From: Oscillospiraceae bacterium
Lineage (GTDB): Bacteria > Bacillota > Clostridia > Oscillospirales > Ruminococcaceae
Direction of reading: 5' to 3'
DNA length: 44,354 bases
NCBI GenBank assembly: GCA_009781425.1
Contig: WQYC01000021.1
Location: forward strand, 1-44,354
Of the stretch, positions 32,083-39,735 are shown in pieces. The position numbers and the translations under genes were made by a program. How positions within the stretch are numbered: the first letter of the stretch is position 1; every line of letters begins with the position of its first letter. The notes below the pieces were generated by a model that worked only from the letters and a program-made list of their open reading frames with translations, ran no database searches and was not told where the DNA came from.

Positions 32083-32706
32083 ATGAAATCAGAGATTAAT
32101 TTGGAATTATTTTTTAAGGAAATCAGCAAGAAAATTAAAGCGGCAGTAAAGCATGATTTCCCGATTATGCAAAAAAACTTTGAAAATGAAACGCCTTACG
32201 CAGTCGTATTTGAAACCGACAGTGACTGCGTTACGCTGTCTCTTGTAGTGAACACCTATGAAGCCTTGAAAGCAAAGGACGATGAATATGCAAAGAAGGG
32301 TTATGGCGGGACTAAATGGTTTCCCAATGAATGGAGGTATTGGCCTGATTATAAGCAGGGTTGTGAAATATATAAGATTGCTGACGAATTATCTGAAATG
32401 ACAAATTCGATATGGGACGAAGTAAGAAAACAAACCCCCGATATGACATACGAGGAACGAGAGGCTCTGTGTGAAGAATATAAATTTACTGAGCTTTTTT
32501 TCGAGACAGTGACCTCGGCTTTTCTCGAATTAATCCGCTCTGATGTTTTCGGTTTAAATCCGGACGAAATTACATACTTTATTTCTATGAGCGATGATAA
32601 CAGGGTGGAGGAAATTGAAAACAATTCAGCCAAGGTGCTCAATACAGAAAAGGTTTACGAGGCTTTTTCAAAGCGTTTTGACCATCTTAACAGAAGCGGC
32701 GGTTGA
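32083..32706 (+). CDS. DUF4303-like protein (possible immunity protein)
   Basis: A 207-residue soluble protein. The arrangement 'YAVVFETDSDCVTLSLVVNTYEAL' followed by an aromatic 'WFPNEWRYWPDY' segment matches my knowledge of the DUF4303 family, which often occurs as an immunity protein beside polymorphic toxins or alone as an orphan. No toxin gene is adjacent; the nearest candidate is the MuF/M23 fusion 1.3 kb upstream. A strong GGAGG precedes the ATG. Composition is AT-rich. The promoter region has a perfect dyad that suggests control by an unknown regulator. Confidence 0.6.
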   Translation: MKSEINLELFFKEISKKIKAAVKHDFPIMQKNFENETPYAVVFETDSDCVTLSLVVNTYEALKAKDDEYAKKGYGGTKWFPNEWRYWPDYKQGCEIYKIADELSEMTNSIWDEVRKQTPDMTYEEREALCEEYKFTELFFETVTSAFLELIRSDVFGLNPDEITYFISMSDDNRVEEIENNSAKVLNTEKVYEAFSKRFDHLNRSGG

Positions 32707-32755
32707 TTCGCTTGAAAACCTTGCTGTCACACAATAATCTCAATTTGGTTACAAT

Positions 32756-32797
32756 TAGCATGAATTGATTGACAACTCAGTCAATTCATGCTATAAT
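32756..32797 (+). promoter_or_regulatory. Promoter inside an operator-like dyad, GH8 gene
   Basis: TTGACA (32769-32774), 17 bases, TATAAT (32792-32797). TAGCATGAATTGA (32756-32768) is exactly complementary to 32781-32793, placing 13-bp arms on both sides of the -35 box and over the spacer. An inner TTGAC/GTCAA pair is also present. The layout suits a repressor that blocks RNA polymerase until the sugar inducer is present. Confidence 0.8.
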
Positions 32798-32821
32798 TAT
32801 GGAAAACTATTGGAGATTCGC

Positions 32822-33979
32822 ATGAACGGAGCATTCCACACAGGCAGATACAGCAATGTTTTTAAGGAGCTCGGCAAGTCCGAGGCTGAAATAGAAAGCC
32901 GTCTTAACGAGGTTTTCGAGGAGATTTTCTTCGGCTCGGAGAAGATTTACTTCATTAATGAAAGCGGCGACACCGGCTACGTCATGGATACAGGCAACAA
33001 CGACGTCCGCACTGAGGGGATGTCCTACGCGATGATGGTTTTTGTGCAGATGAACAGGAAAGAGGACTTCGACCGCGTCTGGAAGTGGGCGCGGACTCAT
33101 ATGTACATAAAAGAGGGTTGGAACAAAGGCTACTTCGCCTGGTCAATGCTGCCCGACGGCGGGGTAAACAGCGACGGACCTGCTTCCGACGGCGAGGAGC
33201 ATTTTGCATTAGCTTTGTTTTTTGCAAGTGCAAGATGGGGCGACGGCGAAGGAATACTGAATTACTCACAGGAAGCGCGTGAAATCCTGCGCACCTGCGT
33301 GCATAATGGTGAAGACGGTCACGGAAACCCGATGTGGAATCCCAAAAACAAGCTGATTAAGTTCGTGCCCGGGCTTGAGATGACCGACCCATCTTATCAC
33401 TTGCCGCATTTTTACGAGCTTTTCGCGCTTAAATGCTATGAGGAAGACCGCGAGTTTTGGAAAGAAGCCGCACAGGCAAGCCGCGAGTACTTGAAAACCG
33501 CTTGCCACCCTGTGACAGGGCTCGCGCCCGAATACTCGGATTACGACGGTGCGCCGCACGCCGAGCGCAACAATCCCGATACAAATAAGCACCCCGGACA
33601 CGATACATTTTACAGCGATTCCTACCGCGTAGCGGCAAGCTTGGGCTTAGACCATGAGTGGTTCGCGGCGGACGAATGGAACGTTGAAACTGCAGATAAA
33701 ATTCAGAAGTTTTTCTGCGAAACTGCTGCAGATGATTCTGCGGCAAACAAAGTTTACAAAACTGACGGCACTGTAATCGACTTTCCCGCTCTGCACCCTG
33801 TAGGGCTGCTCGCGACCAACGCACAGGCGTCGCTCGCGGCGAAGGGAAAGCACAGACTTGCACTTGCTGAACAGTTTTGGAATACACCGCCCAGAAAAGG
33901 CGGCAGAAGATATTATGACAACTTCCTTTATATCTTCGCCTTTTTGGCTCTGAGCGGAAACTACAAGGTTTATATTTAA
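32822..33979 (+). CDS. GH8 reducing-end xylose-releasing exo-oligoxylanase (Rex-like)
   Basis: A 385-residue GH8 enzyme, the length of characterised Rex enzymes (EC 3.2.1.156). Seen in the sequence: GAFHTGRYSNVF at the start, the proton donor Glu in VRTEGMSYAMM (about residue 68), PASDGEEHFALAL (about 122-134) and FYSDSYRVA with the candidate base Asp near residue 263. There is no signal peptide, fitting an enzyme that trims imported xylo-oligosaccharides from the reducing end. Start 32822 is chosen by GGAG 7 bases upstream; the in-frame ATG at 32765 lies within the promoter. The following gene encodes a CBM lipoprotein 14 bases downstream. Confidence 0.9.
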   Translation: MNGAFHTGRYSNVFKELGKSEAEIESRLNEVFEEIFFGSEKIYFINESGDTGYVMDTGNNDVRTEGMSYAMMVFVQMNRKEDFDRVWKWARTHMYIKEGWNKGYFAWSMLPDGGVNSDGPASDGEEHFALALFFASARWGDGEGILNYSQEAREILRTCVHNGEDGHGNPMWNPKNKLIKFVPGLEMTDPSYHLPHFYELFALKCYEEDREFWKEAAQASREYLKTACHPVTGLAPEYSDYDGAPHAERNNPDTNKHPGHDTFYSDSYRVAASLGLDHEWFAADEWNVETADKIQKFFCETAADDSAANKVYKTDGTVIDFPALHPVGLLATNAQASLAAKGKHRLALAEQFWNTPPRKGGRRYYDNFLYIFAFLALSGNYKVYI

Positions 33980-33993
33980 TTTTAGGAGGATTC

Positions 33994-34998
33994 ATGAAAA
34001 TGGCAAAAAGACTTTTATGCGTAATTTTAGCGGCATTTATGCTCTTCGCGTTTGTCGCGTGCAGCGAGGACACTCCTGCAAACACACCCGGCGGTAACGA
34101 AAACCCGAGCGCAAACGACCCTGCTCCCTCGGATAACCCGACAGCTTCAACCGACCCCGATAACTCCGGCGAAGCGGCACAGCCGCGCGAACCCGTAGTA
34201 ATCGATAACTCCGGTTACACAGGCGAGTGGCCCGACTTCAACGACTATGTTCCTTTCAGCTATGATATGAACAGAGTTGTTTATGCGACTGATTTCTCAA
34301 ACCCTGCTGAGGTTTGTCAATGCGAAAACCCGAGAGAATGCGGCGGCGAGAACAAATGTCTTGACGGTGCAGCTATCTGGAGACGCCGCTGGGACCCCGG
34401 CAGAACAATCAACCCGATGGTCGGCGATGCAAGAATCGAAACAACAGTTCATGAATTCTACGGCGACATGGTGCTTGAGCTTTCTACCGATACTTACATA
34501 ACGGGCAGCTCGAGCCTCTTAGTTGCTAACCGTGCGTCCGACTGGAACGGTGCGATTCTCGACATTACCGACATACTTCCGAACGATGTAACCGAGTATG
34601 AGATTTTTCTGTGGGTTAAAATGCCTCCCGATGCTGACCCCGGCAGAGTTATGATTTCGGCGCAGACGAACGGTCTTGACGGCGAAGAATACAGACAATG
34701 GGGCGACTTCGGAATGTTAGACGAGGACGACGACGATGAAATTTATCACGCTTCCAAGTACTGGCTTCCCGCTGAATTTTATGTAATAGCCGAAGACGGC
34801 ACAGAGCCGAACCCCGGCGAAGACGCGGAATACAACATTCCTCGCGAGTTTGAAAGAGACGGTTGGGTTCTGCTGCGCGGAACATCTACTTTTGTGAAAA
34901 TGTTCTATGAACAGATTCAGATTTACGTTGAAACAAAACAAGGTCACCCCAATACTCAGGCGATTTACATTGACAGCATTACTATCATGACGGCGTAA
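33994..34998 (+). CDS. Lipoprotein with CBM22/CBM4_9-like module
   Basis: A 334-residue lipoprotein: lipobox FVAC (about Cys25), a Pro/Asn/Asp/Ser-rich linker to about residue 65, then a carbohydrate-binding module. Module features: GSSSLLVANRASDWNGAILD, a central YEIFLWVKMP strand and the terminal IYIDSITI, all typical of CBM22/CBM4_9 xylan- or glucan-binding modules. A cysteine cluster (CQCENPRECGGENKC) interrupts an early strand and is not usual for the family. AGGAGG precedes the ATG. It is probably co-transcribed with the GH8 gene and may present xylan fragments at the surface. No catalytic domain is attached. Confidence 0.75.
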   Translation: MKMAKRLLCVILAAFMLFAFVACSEDTPANTPGGNENPSANDPAPSDNPTASTDPDNSGEAAQPREPVVIDNSGYTGEWPDFNDYVPFSYDMNRVVYATDFSNPAEVCQCENPRECGGENKCLDGAAIWRRRWDPGRTINPMVGDARIETTVHEFYGDMVLELSTDTYITGSSSLLVANRASDWNGAILDITDILPNDVTEYEIFLWVKMPPDADPGRVMISAQTNGLDGEEYRQWGDFGMLDEDDDDEIYHASKYWLPAEFYVIAEDGTEPNPGEDAEYNIPREFERDGWVLLRGTSTFVKMFYEQIQIYVETKQGHPNTQAIYIDSITIMTA

Positions 34999-35017
34999 TA
35001 AACATAAAAAGTATTGG

Positions 35018-35049
35018 CGGCGGAGGGAATTCCCTCCGCCGTTATTTTT
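35018..35049 (+). terminator. Terminator after GH8-CBM lipoprotein unit
   Basis: CGGCGGAGGGAAT and its complement form a 10-bp-plus GC-rich stem (35018-35041), followed by TTATTTTT. The next ribosome binding site follows at once. Confidence 0.85.
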
Positions 35050-35060
35050 AAGAGGATATT

Positions 35061-35996
35061 ATGAAGAAAATCTTTGCATTAATTCTTTGCATGGTTTTGC
35101 TTAGTTCTTGCAATAAAGCTGAACCTAACGTAGGGGACGACGCCCTCGGCGTCCCGCAAGAAGAAGCCCCGCAAGAATCGGATTTTTCGCAATTCGCGGA
35201 ACGCCTTGCCGCGCTCGAAGCCTTCGAGCCGCGCACGGAAATAATAAACCGCCGCTACGAAGAACTCAACTACGAGCTTAAATCCGCTGACTACGGCAGA
35301 ATTTATCCGTTTCCCGCTTCGCGCGCTAACGAATGTTCACATCTCTACGGCTTCATGACCGAGAGCGGCGAAATCGTGCTTGACGGAATGTTTTACATAG
35401 TAAATTATATTCGCTATGTTGACGACGGCTATTATATAGCGTGGCGGTATATCGGAGACGATTGGCAGACTGATTATACGATTATAACCGCCGACGGAAG
35501 CAAAGCGATTACGGTTAGCGGCTTTCCTGTTTTGCTCGGCGACGGATTAATTCGGATTATTGAAAGACATTTTAACGGCGAACACTGGCAGGAATCTGTC
35601 GGTGTAATCGACATGGACGGTAATACAATTTCGCCGTTCTTAGACGTAGACGAGAATTATGTTCTGCTCATGTTCGGCGGAGGCTTGAGGTATGGTATGT
35701 CCGATGCTTTTTACGTGCATAAAGAAACAGGCGAAACATTCACGAATATTCAGTGGCTTCCGTGGGAGGGGGTCATAAATCTTTCCGACACGGAAATTCC
35801 GCGGACTTCAAACATGAGCATAGCCGACGTTGATGTTAGCACAATGTACGAAGAAGCGCGGGTAACCAGGAATTTTAACAGCTTGTTCCCGCCCGATTCT
35901 GAGCTTACTTCGGTGTTTGAGGATAATTTCATCGGCGTGAAAAACGCTGACGGCGACTGGCTGATTAAAATTGATACATTAAAATTCAAAGATTAA
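35061..35996 (+). CDS. Lipoprotein, tandem paralogue 1 (WG-repeat-like)
   Basis: A 311-residue lipoprotein (lipobox LLSSC, Cys17) with a translated palindromic element directly after the signal (VGDDALGVP). The body contains YGFMTESGEIVLDG and VGVIDMDGNTISPF, the Gly-x-x-[DE]-x-x-Gly beta repeats of WG/KWG-type proteins. It ends GVKNADGDWLIKIDTLKFKD, identical in the next gene. Residues about 45-85 (ALEAFEPRTEIINRRYEE) are also nearly identical. The protein is about 110 residues shorter than paralogue 2 because repeats in the second half are missing. Function is unknown; WG-repeat lipoproteins are usually surface-exposed. Confidence 0.75.
   Translation: MKKIFALILCMVLLSSCNKAEPNVGDDALGVPQEEAPQESDFSQFAERLAALEAFEPRTEIINRRYEELNYELKSADYGRIYPFPASRANECSHLYGFMTESGEIVLDGMFYIVNYIRYVDDGYYIAWRYIGDDWQTDYTIITADGSKAITVSGFPVLLGDGLIRIIERHFNGEHWQESVGVIDMDGNTISPFLDVDENYVLLMFGGGLRYGMSDAFYVHKETGETFTNIQWLPWEGVINLSDTEIPRTSNMSIADVDVSTMYEEARVTRNFNSLFPPDSELTSVFEDNFIGVKNADGDWLIKIDTLKFKD
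35130..35156 (+). repeat. 27-bp covarying palindromic element in lipoprotein 35061
   Basis: GTAGGG-GACG...CGTC-CCG, sense, translated as VGDDALGVP in the linker after the lipobox. Followed by CAAGAAGA as in the copy at 27955. Confidence 0.75.
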
Positions 35997-36006
35997 AAGG
36001 AGCAAC

Positions 36007-37284
36007 ATGAAAAAGTTTTTTTGCTTATTTCTTTGCACGGTTTTGCTTGCTTCGTGCAGTAAAAATAAAGCTGACGTAGGGCGTGACGCCCTCGGCACGC
36101 CGGAAAATGAAACTACTCCGCAAGAATCCGAGTTTCAAGCGCGCTTAAATGCGCTCGAAGCGTTTGAGCCGCGCACGGAAATAATTAACCGCCGCTACGA
36201 AGAGTATAACTACGAGTTTAAATCTACCGACTACGGCAGGCTTTATCCGTTTCCTGCGTTCGTGGTCAGATACGGCGACACCTACGGCAGCGCGCTCTAC
36301 GGCTTCATGACCGAGAGCGGGGAAATCGTGCTTGACGGCGTGTACGACAGCGTTACGTATTTCGATATCGACGACGGCTATTATTATATGGAGCGTATGA
36401 TTCCGCACGAAACTGAAGACGACCGTTGGCGGCGGGAACGCACTGTCATGACCTTAGACGGAAGCAAAAGAGTCAGCGTTCCGCATCATATTACAATCAT
36501 TGGAAACGAGAGGATTCGTGTTTTTGAATTTCGGTACGAAGGTTATGAACGCGGTGAATTTGTCGGCGTGCTTGACATGGACGAGAATATAGTCTCGCCG
36601 TTTGTGAGCAGCGATGAATTCGCATGGTTCAACTTAGGGACAGGCATGAGAGACCACGGTATATATATTAACAGAGAAACGCTTGAAGCTTTTACCGATA
36701 TACAGGGGGTTGAATTCAACCCTGTCAGCATCAGCCTTGGCGAAAACGACGAGCTTGAAGCGGTTATAAAACATTCGACGGATATGATAAGCCTTAGTCA
36801 TATTCTCGGTATTACTGTGCAAATCAGTGACGATATATTTCTTATTAACCGCCCGTACCGCGAAAGAGACTGGGGAGTGGAGTCCTTTGCTGTTGACAAA
36901 GACGGAAATGTTCTGCGGGAGTTCCCGGAGGGTTATGGTTTTATCGGTAATTTAATACGGACATGGAATCCGAACGGATTATACGATTTTGAATTAAATG
37001 AAATCGACTTTTCGCAGTATGGTGCGCCGAATCAGCATCTTGAGGGTGATACCTACCTTTATTGGTACTGGGACGAAGCCGAACAAGAACGCACTTATTA
37101 TGCGGTCAACGTAGTTACGGGTGAAGCTGAAATTTTTGAGGGCGACCCGTGGCAGAGCTCGCACGAGTGGCGTATGCCGACGGATTCGGGGTTTACTATA
37201 GCTTTTGAAAATGATTATATCGGCGTGAAAAACGCCGACGGCGACTGGCTAATTAAAATCGACACTTTAAAATTTAAGGACTAA
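36007..37284 (+). CDS. Lipoprotein, tandem paralogue 2 (WG-repeat-like)
   Basis: A 425-residue lipoprotein (lipobox LLASC, Cys17), paralogue of the preceding gene. The shared parts are the signal peptide, the palindromic element (VGRDALGTP), the ALEAFEPRTEIINRRYEE block, YGFMTESGEIVLDG, and the identical C-terminal 20 residues. It has extra repeats, for example FAVDKDGNVLREFPEGYGF, in the second half. AAGGAG lies 6 bases before the ATG and 11 bases separate it from paralogue 1, so the pair arose by tandem duplication and is one transcript. No enzymatic motif is visible. Confidence 0.75.
   Translation: MKKFFCLFLCTVLLASCSKNKADVGRDALGTPENETTPQESEFQARLNALEAFEPRTEIINRRYEEYNYEFKSTDYGRLYPFPAFVVRYGDTYGSALYGFMTESGEIVLDGVYDSVTYFDIDDGYYYMERMIPHETEDDRWRRERTVMTLDGSKRVSVPHHITIIGNERIRVFEFRYEGYERGEFVGVLDMDENIVSPFVSSDEFAWFNLGTGMRDHGIYINRETLEAFTDIQGVEFNPVSISLGENDELEAVIKHSTDMISLSHILGITVQISDDIFLINRPYRERDWGVESFAVDKDGNVLREFPEGYGFIGNLIRTWNPNGLYDFELNEIDFSQYGAPNQHLEGDTYLYWYWDEAEQERTYYAVNVVTGEAEIFEGDPWQSSHEWRMPTDSGFTIAFENDYIGVKNADGDWLIKIDTLKFKD
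36076..36102 (+). repeat. 27-bp covarying palindromic element in lipoprotein 36007
   Basis: GTAGGG-CGTG...CACG-CCG, sense, translated as VGRDALGTP. It is at the homologous site of the copy at 35130 in the paralogue, yet three of the four variable stem pairs differ, each changed on both arms so that pairing is kept. This pair gives the cleanest evidence of compensatory change. Confidence 0.75.
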
Positions 37285-37300
37285 AATTAAGGAGAAGAAC

Positions 37301-38239
37301 ATGAAAAAAATTATTTGTCTACTGCTTTGCATAGTTTTGCTTGCTTCGTGCAGTACTAACGAACCGGAAATCGAAACCCCTACGCCGGAACCTGAACCGA
37401 CAGAAATTATCGACGCCGAGCCCGAAATATCCCTGCCCTCGCTTACTGTTGAGCAGCTACCTGTAATCGACGGCTCAACTGCGAATATTCCGCTCGCCGA
37501 GGCTCTTGTTGCGCTTATGCTGAACATTCCGAGAAGCGACGCGGCAGAGCTGATTAACTTCAACGGCACTAACGATTCTTATATAAATCTGATGTACGAC
37601 TGGAGCGAGTGCAGTTTGATTATTTCCTACGAGCCGCCGCCGTCTGTGGTTGAGGAAGCGGAAATGTATAATTTCGAGTGGGAGCTTGCACCGATTGGCA
37701 GAGACGCGTTAGTGTTTATTGTGAACGAGTCTAACCCTGTGCAAAATATAACAACGGAAGAAGCCCGCGCGATTTACACGGGCGAGATTACAAACTGGAG
37801 CGAGCTTGGTGGCAACGATGTTGACATTGAGCCGTTTCAGCGCAACGAAACCTCGGGCAGTCAGACGCTTTTCATCAAGCTCGTAATGGGCGATACGCCG
37901 CCTATGGAGCCCGATATTAAATACCTTTCGGGCGGAATGGGTCTGCTGATTGAGTCTGTTGCTTCCTACAACAACACAGGCGCGGCGATTGGCTTTTCGG
38001 TGTATTTTTATGCGCAGAACATGAACCCGAACGACGGCTTGAAATTTCTCTCAATCGACGGCGTTGCACCGACTCGCGAGACAATACAAAACGGCGAATA
38101 TCCGCACGTTAATGACTTCTATGCGGGAATTGCGGCTTCCGCGCCTGCAGACAGCGTAGAAAGACAGATTCTCAACTGGCTTCAGTCGGAAGAGGGAAGA
38201 ATGTTAATCGAACATGAGGGTTACGCGCTCATTAATTAA
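37301..38239 (+). CDS. PstS-like phosphate/anion-binding lipoprotein
   Basis: A 312-residue lipoprotein (lipobox LLASC) with the PBP-2/PstS-like fold: DGSTAN (ligand loop), IGRDALVFIVNESNPVQNIT, EEARAIYTGEITNWSELGG and QRNETSGSQTLF, all PstS-family hallmarks. The linker is Pro/Glu/Thr-rich. No pstCAB genes follow; instead it sits behind the two WG-type lipoproteins, with a signal peptide almost the same as theirs, and ahead of a WYL regulator. It may therefore be an orphan sensor or binding protein rather than part of a phosphate importer. AAGGAG precedes the ATG. Confidence 0.85.
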   Translation: MKKIICLLLCIVLLASCSTNEPEIETPTPEPEPTEIIDAEPEISLPSLTVEQLPVIDGSTANIPLAEALVALMLNIPRSDAAELINFNGTNDSYINLMYDWSECSLIISYEPPPSVVEEAEMYNFEWELAPIGRDALVFIVNESNPVQNITTEEARAIYTGEITNWSELGGNDVDIEPFQRNETSGSQTLFIKLVMGDTPPMEPDIKYLSGGMGLLIESVASYNNTGAAIGFSVYFYAQNMNPNDGLKFLSIDGVAPTRETIQNGEYPHVNDFYAGIAASAPADSVERQILNWLQSEEGRMLIEHEGYALIN

Positions 38240-38253
38240 AAGGATTTTGCAAC

Positions 38254-39186
38254 ATGAAACTCAACCGTCTTCTCGAAATAACCACGATTCTGCTTAACAA
38301 AAAAACCGTAACCGCGGCAGAGCTTGCCGAGCGTTTCGGCGTTTCAACGCGGACGATTTACCGTGATATAGACGTACTTAGCGCATCGGGCGTGCCTGTT
38401 TACTGCTCGCAGGGGGCGCGGGGCGGGATTTCGATTCTTGAGGATTATACCGTCAGCCGCGCTGTGCTTTCGGGGGACGAACGCGCCGCGCTCGACAGCG
38501 TTCTGCTCGGGCTTCAAACGCTTGAAGCCACGCGCTACCCCGAAATTGACACGGTTTTGGAAAAGCTCGGCGGTATTTTTAAAGGTACGAGCGCGGAGTC
38601 CGACTGGATTTCCGTGGATATTTCGCCGTGGGGAAGTGACCCGAACGCAGGAAATAAGTTCACGGACATAAAGACGGCGATTCTGCAAAGCCGTGTAATT
38701 GAAGCCGAGTATATCAACGCGCAAAACAAAAAAAGCCGCCGCAAAATTGAACCCCTGCGCCTTGTTTTTAAGTCGCAGGCGTGGTATTTGTGGGGCTTTT
38801 GTCTTTTCAGAAACGATTACAGAACGTTCAGAATTTCCCGCATTAAAAGCGTGCGGATTACGGACGAAAGCTTTGACCGCCAAAAACAACGTCTTATCGA
38901 AAACGGCGAAAACAACTGCGAAAAACCCGAAGAAGAAAAGCCGTGGATTGAGATGAAGCTTGAGTTTACGGGCGACGCGCTCTATCGGCTCTGCGACGAT
39001 TATGACGATGATATGCTTCATGACAACGGCGACGGGACGTTTACGGTTTCGATGTATTTTCCCGAGGATGAGTGGGTTTATGGGTATATTTTGTCGTTCG
39101 GGACGGCGGTGAAGGTAATCGCGCCCGAGAGCGTGCGGGAAGTCATAAAAGAACGGGCGGAAAAAATTTTGGGGTTTTATTTGTAA
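38254..39186 (+). CDS. WYL-domain transcriptional regulator (YafY-like)
   Basis: A 310-residue regulator: an N-terminal HTH_11 domain (MKLNRLLEITTILLNKKTVT, LAERFGVSTRTIYRDIDVL) and a WYL domain (about 135-215) with EPLRLVFKSQAWYLWGFC and the RTFRISRI motif. A C-terminal WCX-like part ends at 310. WYL domains bind nucleic-acid or nucleotide ligands and control stress or transport genes. It follows the PstS-like gene by 14 bases, with AAAAGGA as ribosome binding site, and is likely co-transcribed with the lipoproteins, which may be its targets. Confidence 0.88.
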   Translation: MKLNRLLEITTILLNKKTVTAAELAERFGVSTRTIYRDIDVLSASGVPVYCSQGARGGISILEDYTVSRAVLSGDERAALDSVLLGLQTLEATRYPEIDTVLEKLGGIFKGTSAESDWISVDISPWGSDPNAGNKFTDIKTAILQSRVIEAEYINAQNKKSRRKIEPLRLVFKSQAWYLWGFCLFRNDYRTFRISRIKSVRITDESFDRQKQRLIENGENNCEKPEEEKPWIEMKLEFTGDALYRLCDDYDDDMLHDNGDGTFTVSMYFPEDEWVYGYILSFGTAVKVIAPESVREVIKERAEKILGFYL

Positions 39187-39209
39187 CATTTCATAGCTTC
39201 GTGAGTCTA
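39182..39209 (+). promoter_or_regulatory. ECF-type promoter upstream of sigma factor gene
   Basis: TGTAAC (39182-39187) followed after 17 bases by GTCTA (39205-39209). This resembles ECF sigma recognition elements (-35 with an AAC core, -10 with a GTC core) and lacks SigA boxes. The -35 overlaps the stop codon of the WYL gene. Autoregulation by the downstream sigma factor is inferred. Confidence 0.55.
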
Positions 39210-39240
39210 ATGAATATAAGCAGGCAAAAGAGGTGAGAAC

Positions 39241-39735
39241 GTGCGGGATTTTGAGCGGATATATAATGAATATTTTACGGATATTTTTAGGTACATTCTC
39301 GCGCTTTCACGCAATGAAGCAATTGCGGAGGAAGTCACCGCGGAAGCCTTCTTTAAAGCACTTAAAAGCATCGGCAAGTTTGACGGGCGCTGTGACATTC
39401 GCACTTGGCTCTGCCAAATCGCGAAGAATACCTACTTCACTTATCTGCGTAAAAACAAACAGCAAATCGACGAACCGGAATTAACGCTTGAAAACACTGT
39501 CGCCGACTGCATAATCGATGTGCAGTTCGATGACAAGGAGTCAGCACTGCGAATCCATAAAATTCTGCACAGCATGGACGAGCCGTATAAGGAGGTTTTC
39601 ACGCTGAGGGTATTCGGGGAGTTGCAATTTTTGCAAATTGCGGAGCTGTTCGGGAAGACAGAAAGCTGGGCGCGGGTGACGTATCACAGAGCTAAGGGCA
39701 AAATCGCCGCTTGCATGAAGGAGGAGGACTCATGA
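39241..39735 (+). CDS. ECF-family RNA polymerase sigma factor
   Basis: A 164-residue sigma factor starting at GTG (39241), 4 bases after GAGGTGAG. Region 2 is FERIYNEYFTDIFRYILAL...AEEVTAEAFFKAL with IRTWLCQIAKNTYF; region 4 is EPYKEVFTLRVFGELQFLQIAELFGKTESWARVTYHRAK. The last codons overlap the start of the anti-sigma gene (ATGA), as expected for a coupled pair. The signal and regulon are unknown. Confidence 0.93.
   Translation: MRDFERIYNEYFTDIFRYILALSRNEAIAEEVTAEAFFKALKSIGKFDGRCDIRTWLCQIAKNTYFTYLRKNKQQIDEPELTLENTVADCIIDVQFDDKESALRIHKILHSMDEPYKEVFTLRVFGELQFLQIAELFGKTESWARVTYHRAKGKIAACMKEEDS

Noticed and set aside
38344-39189. A 281-codon open frame on the minus strand opposite the WYL regulator gene
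   Set aside because: It mirrors a clear HTH-WYL gene, has no ribosome binding site and its translation (arginine/proline-rich) looks like antisense of a GC-biased gene.
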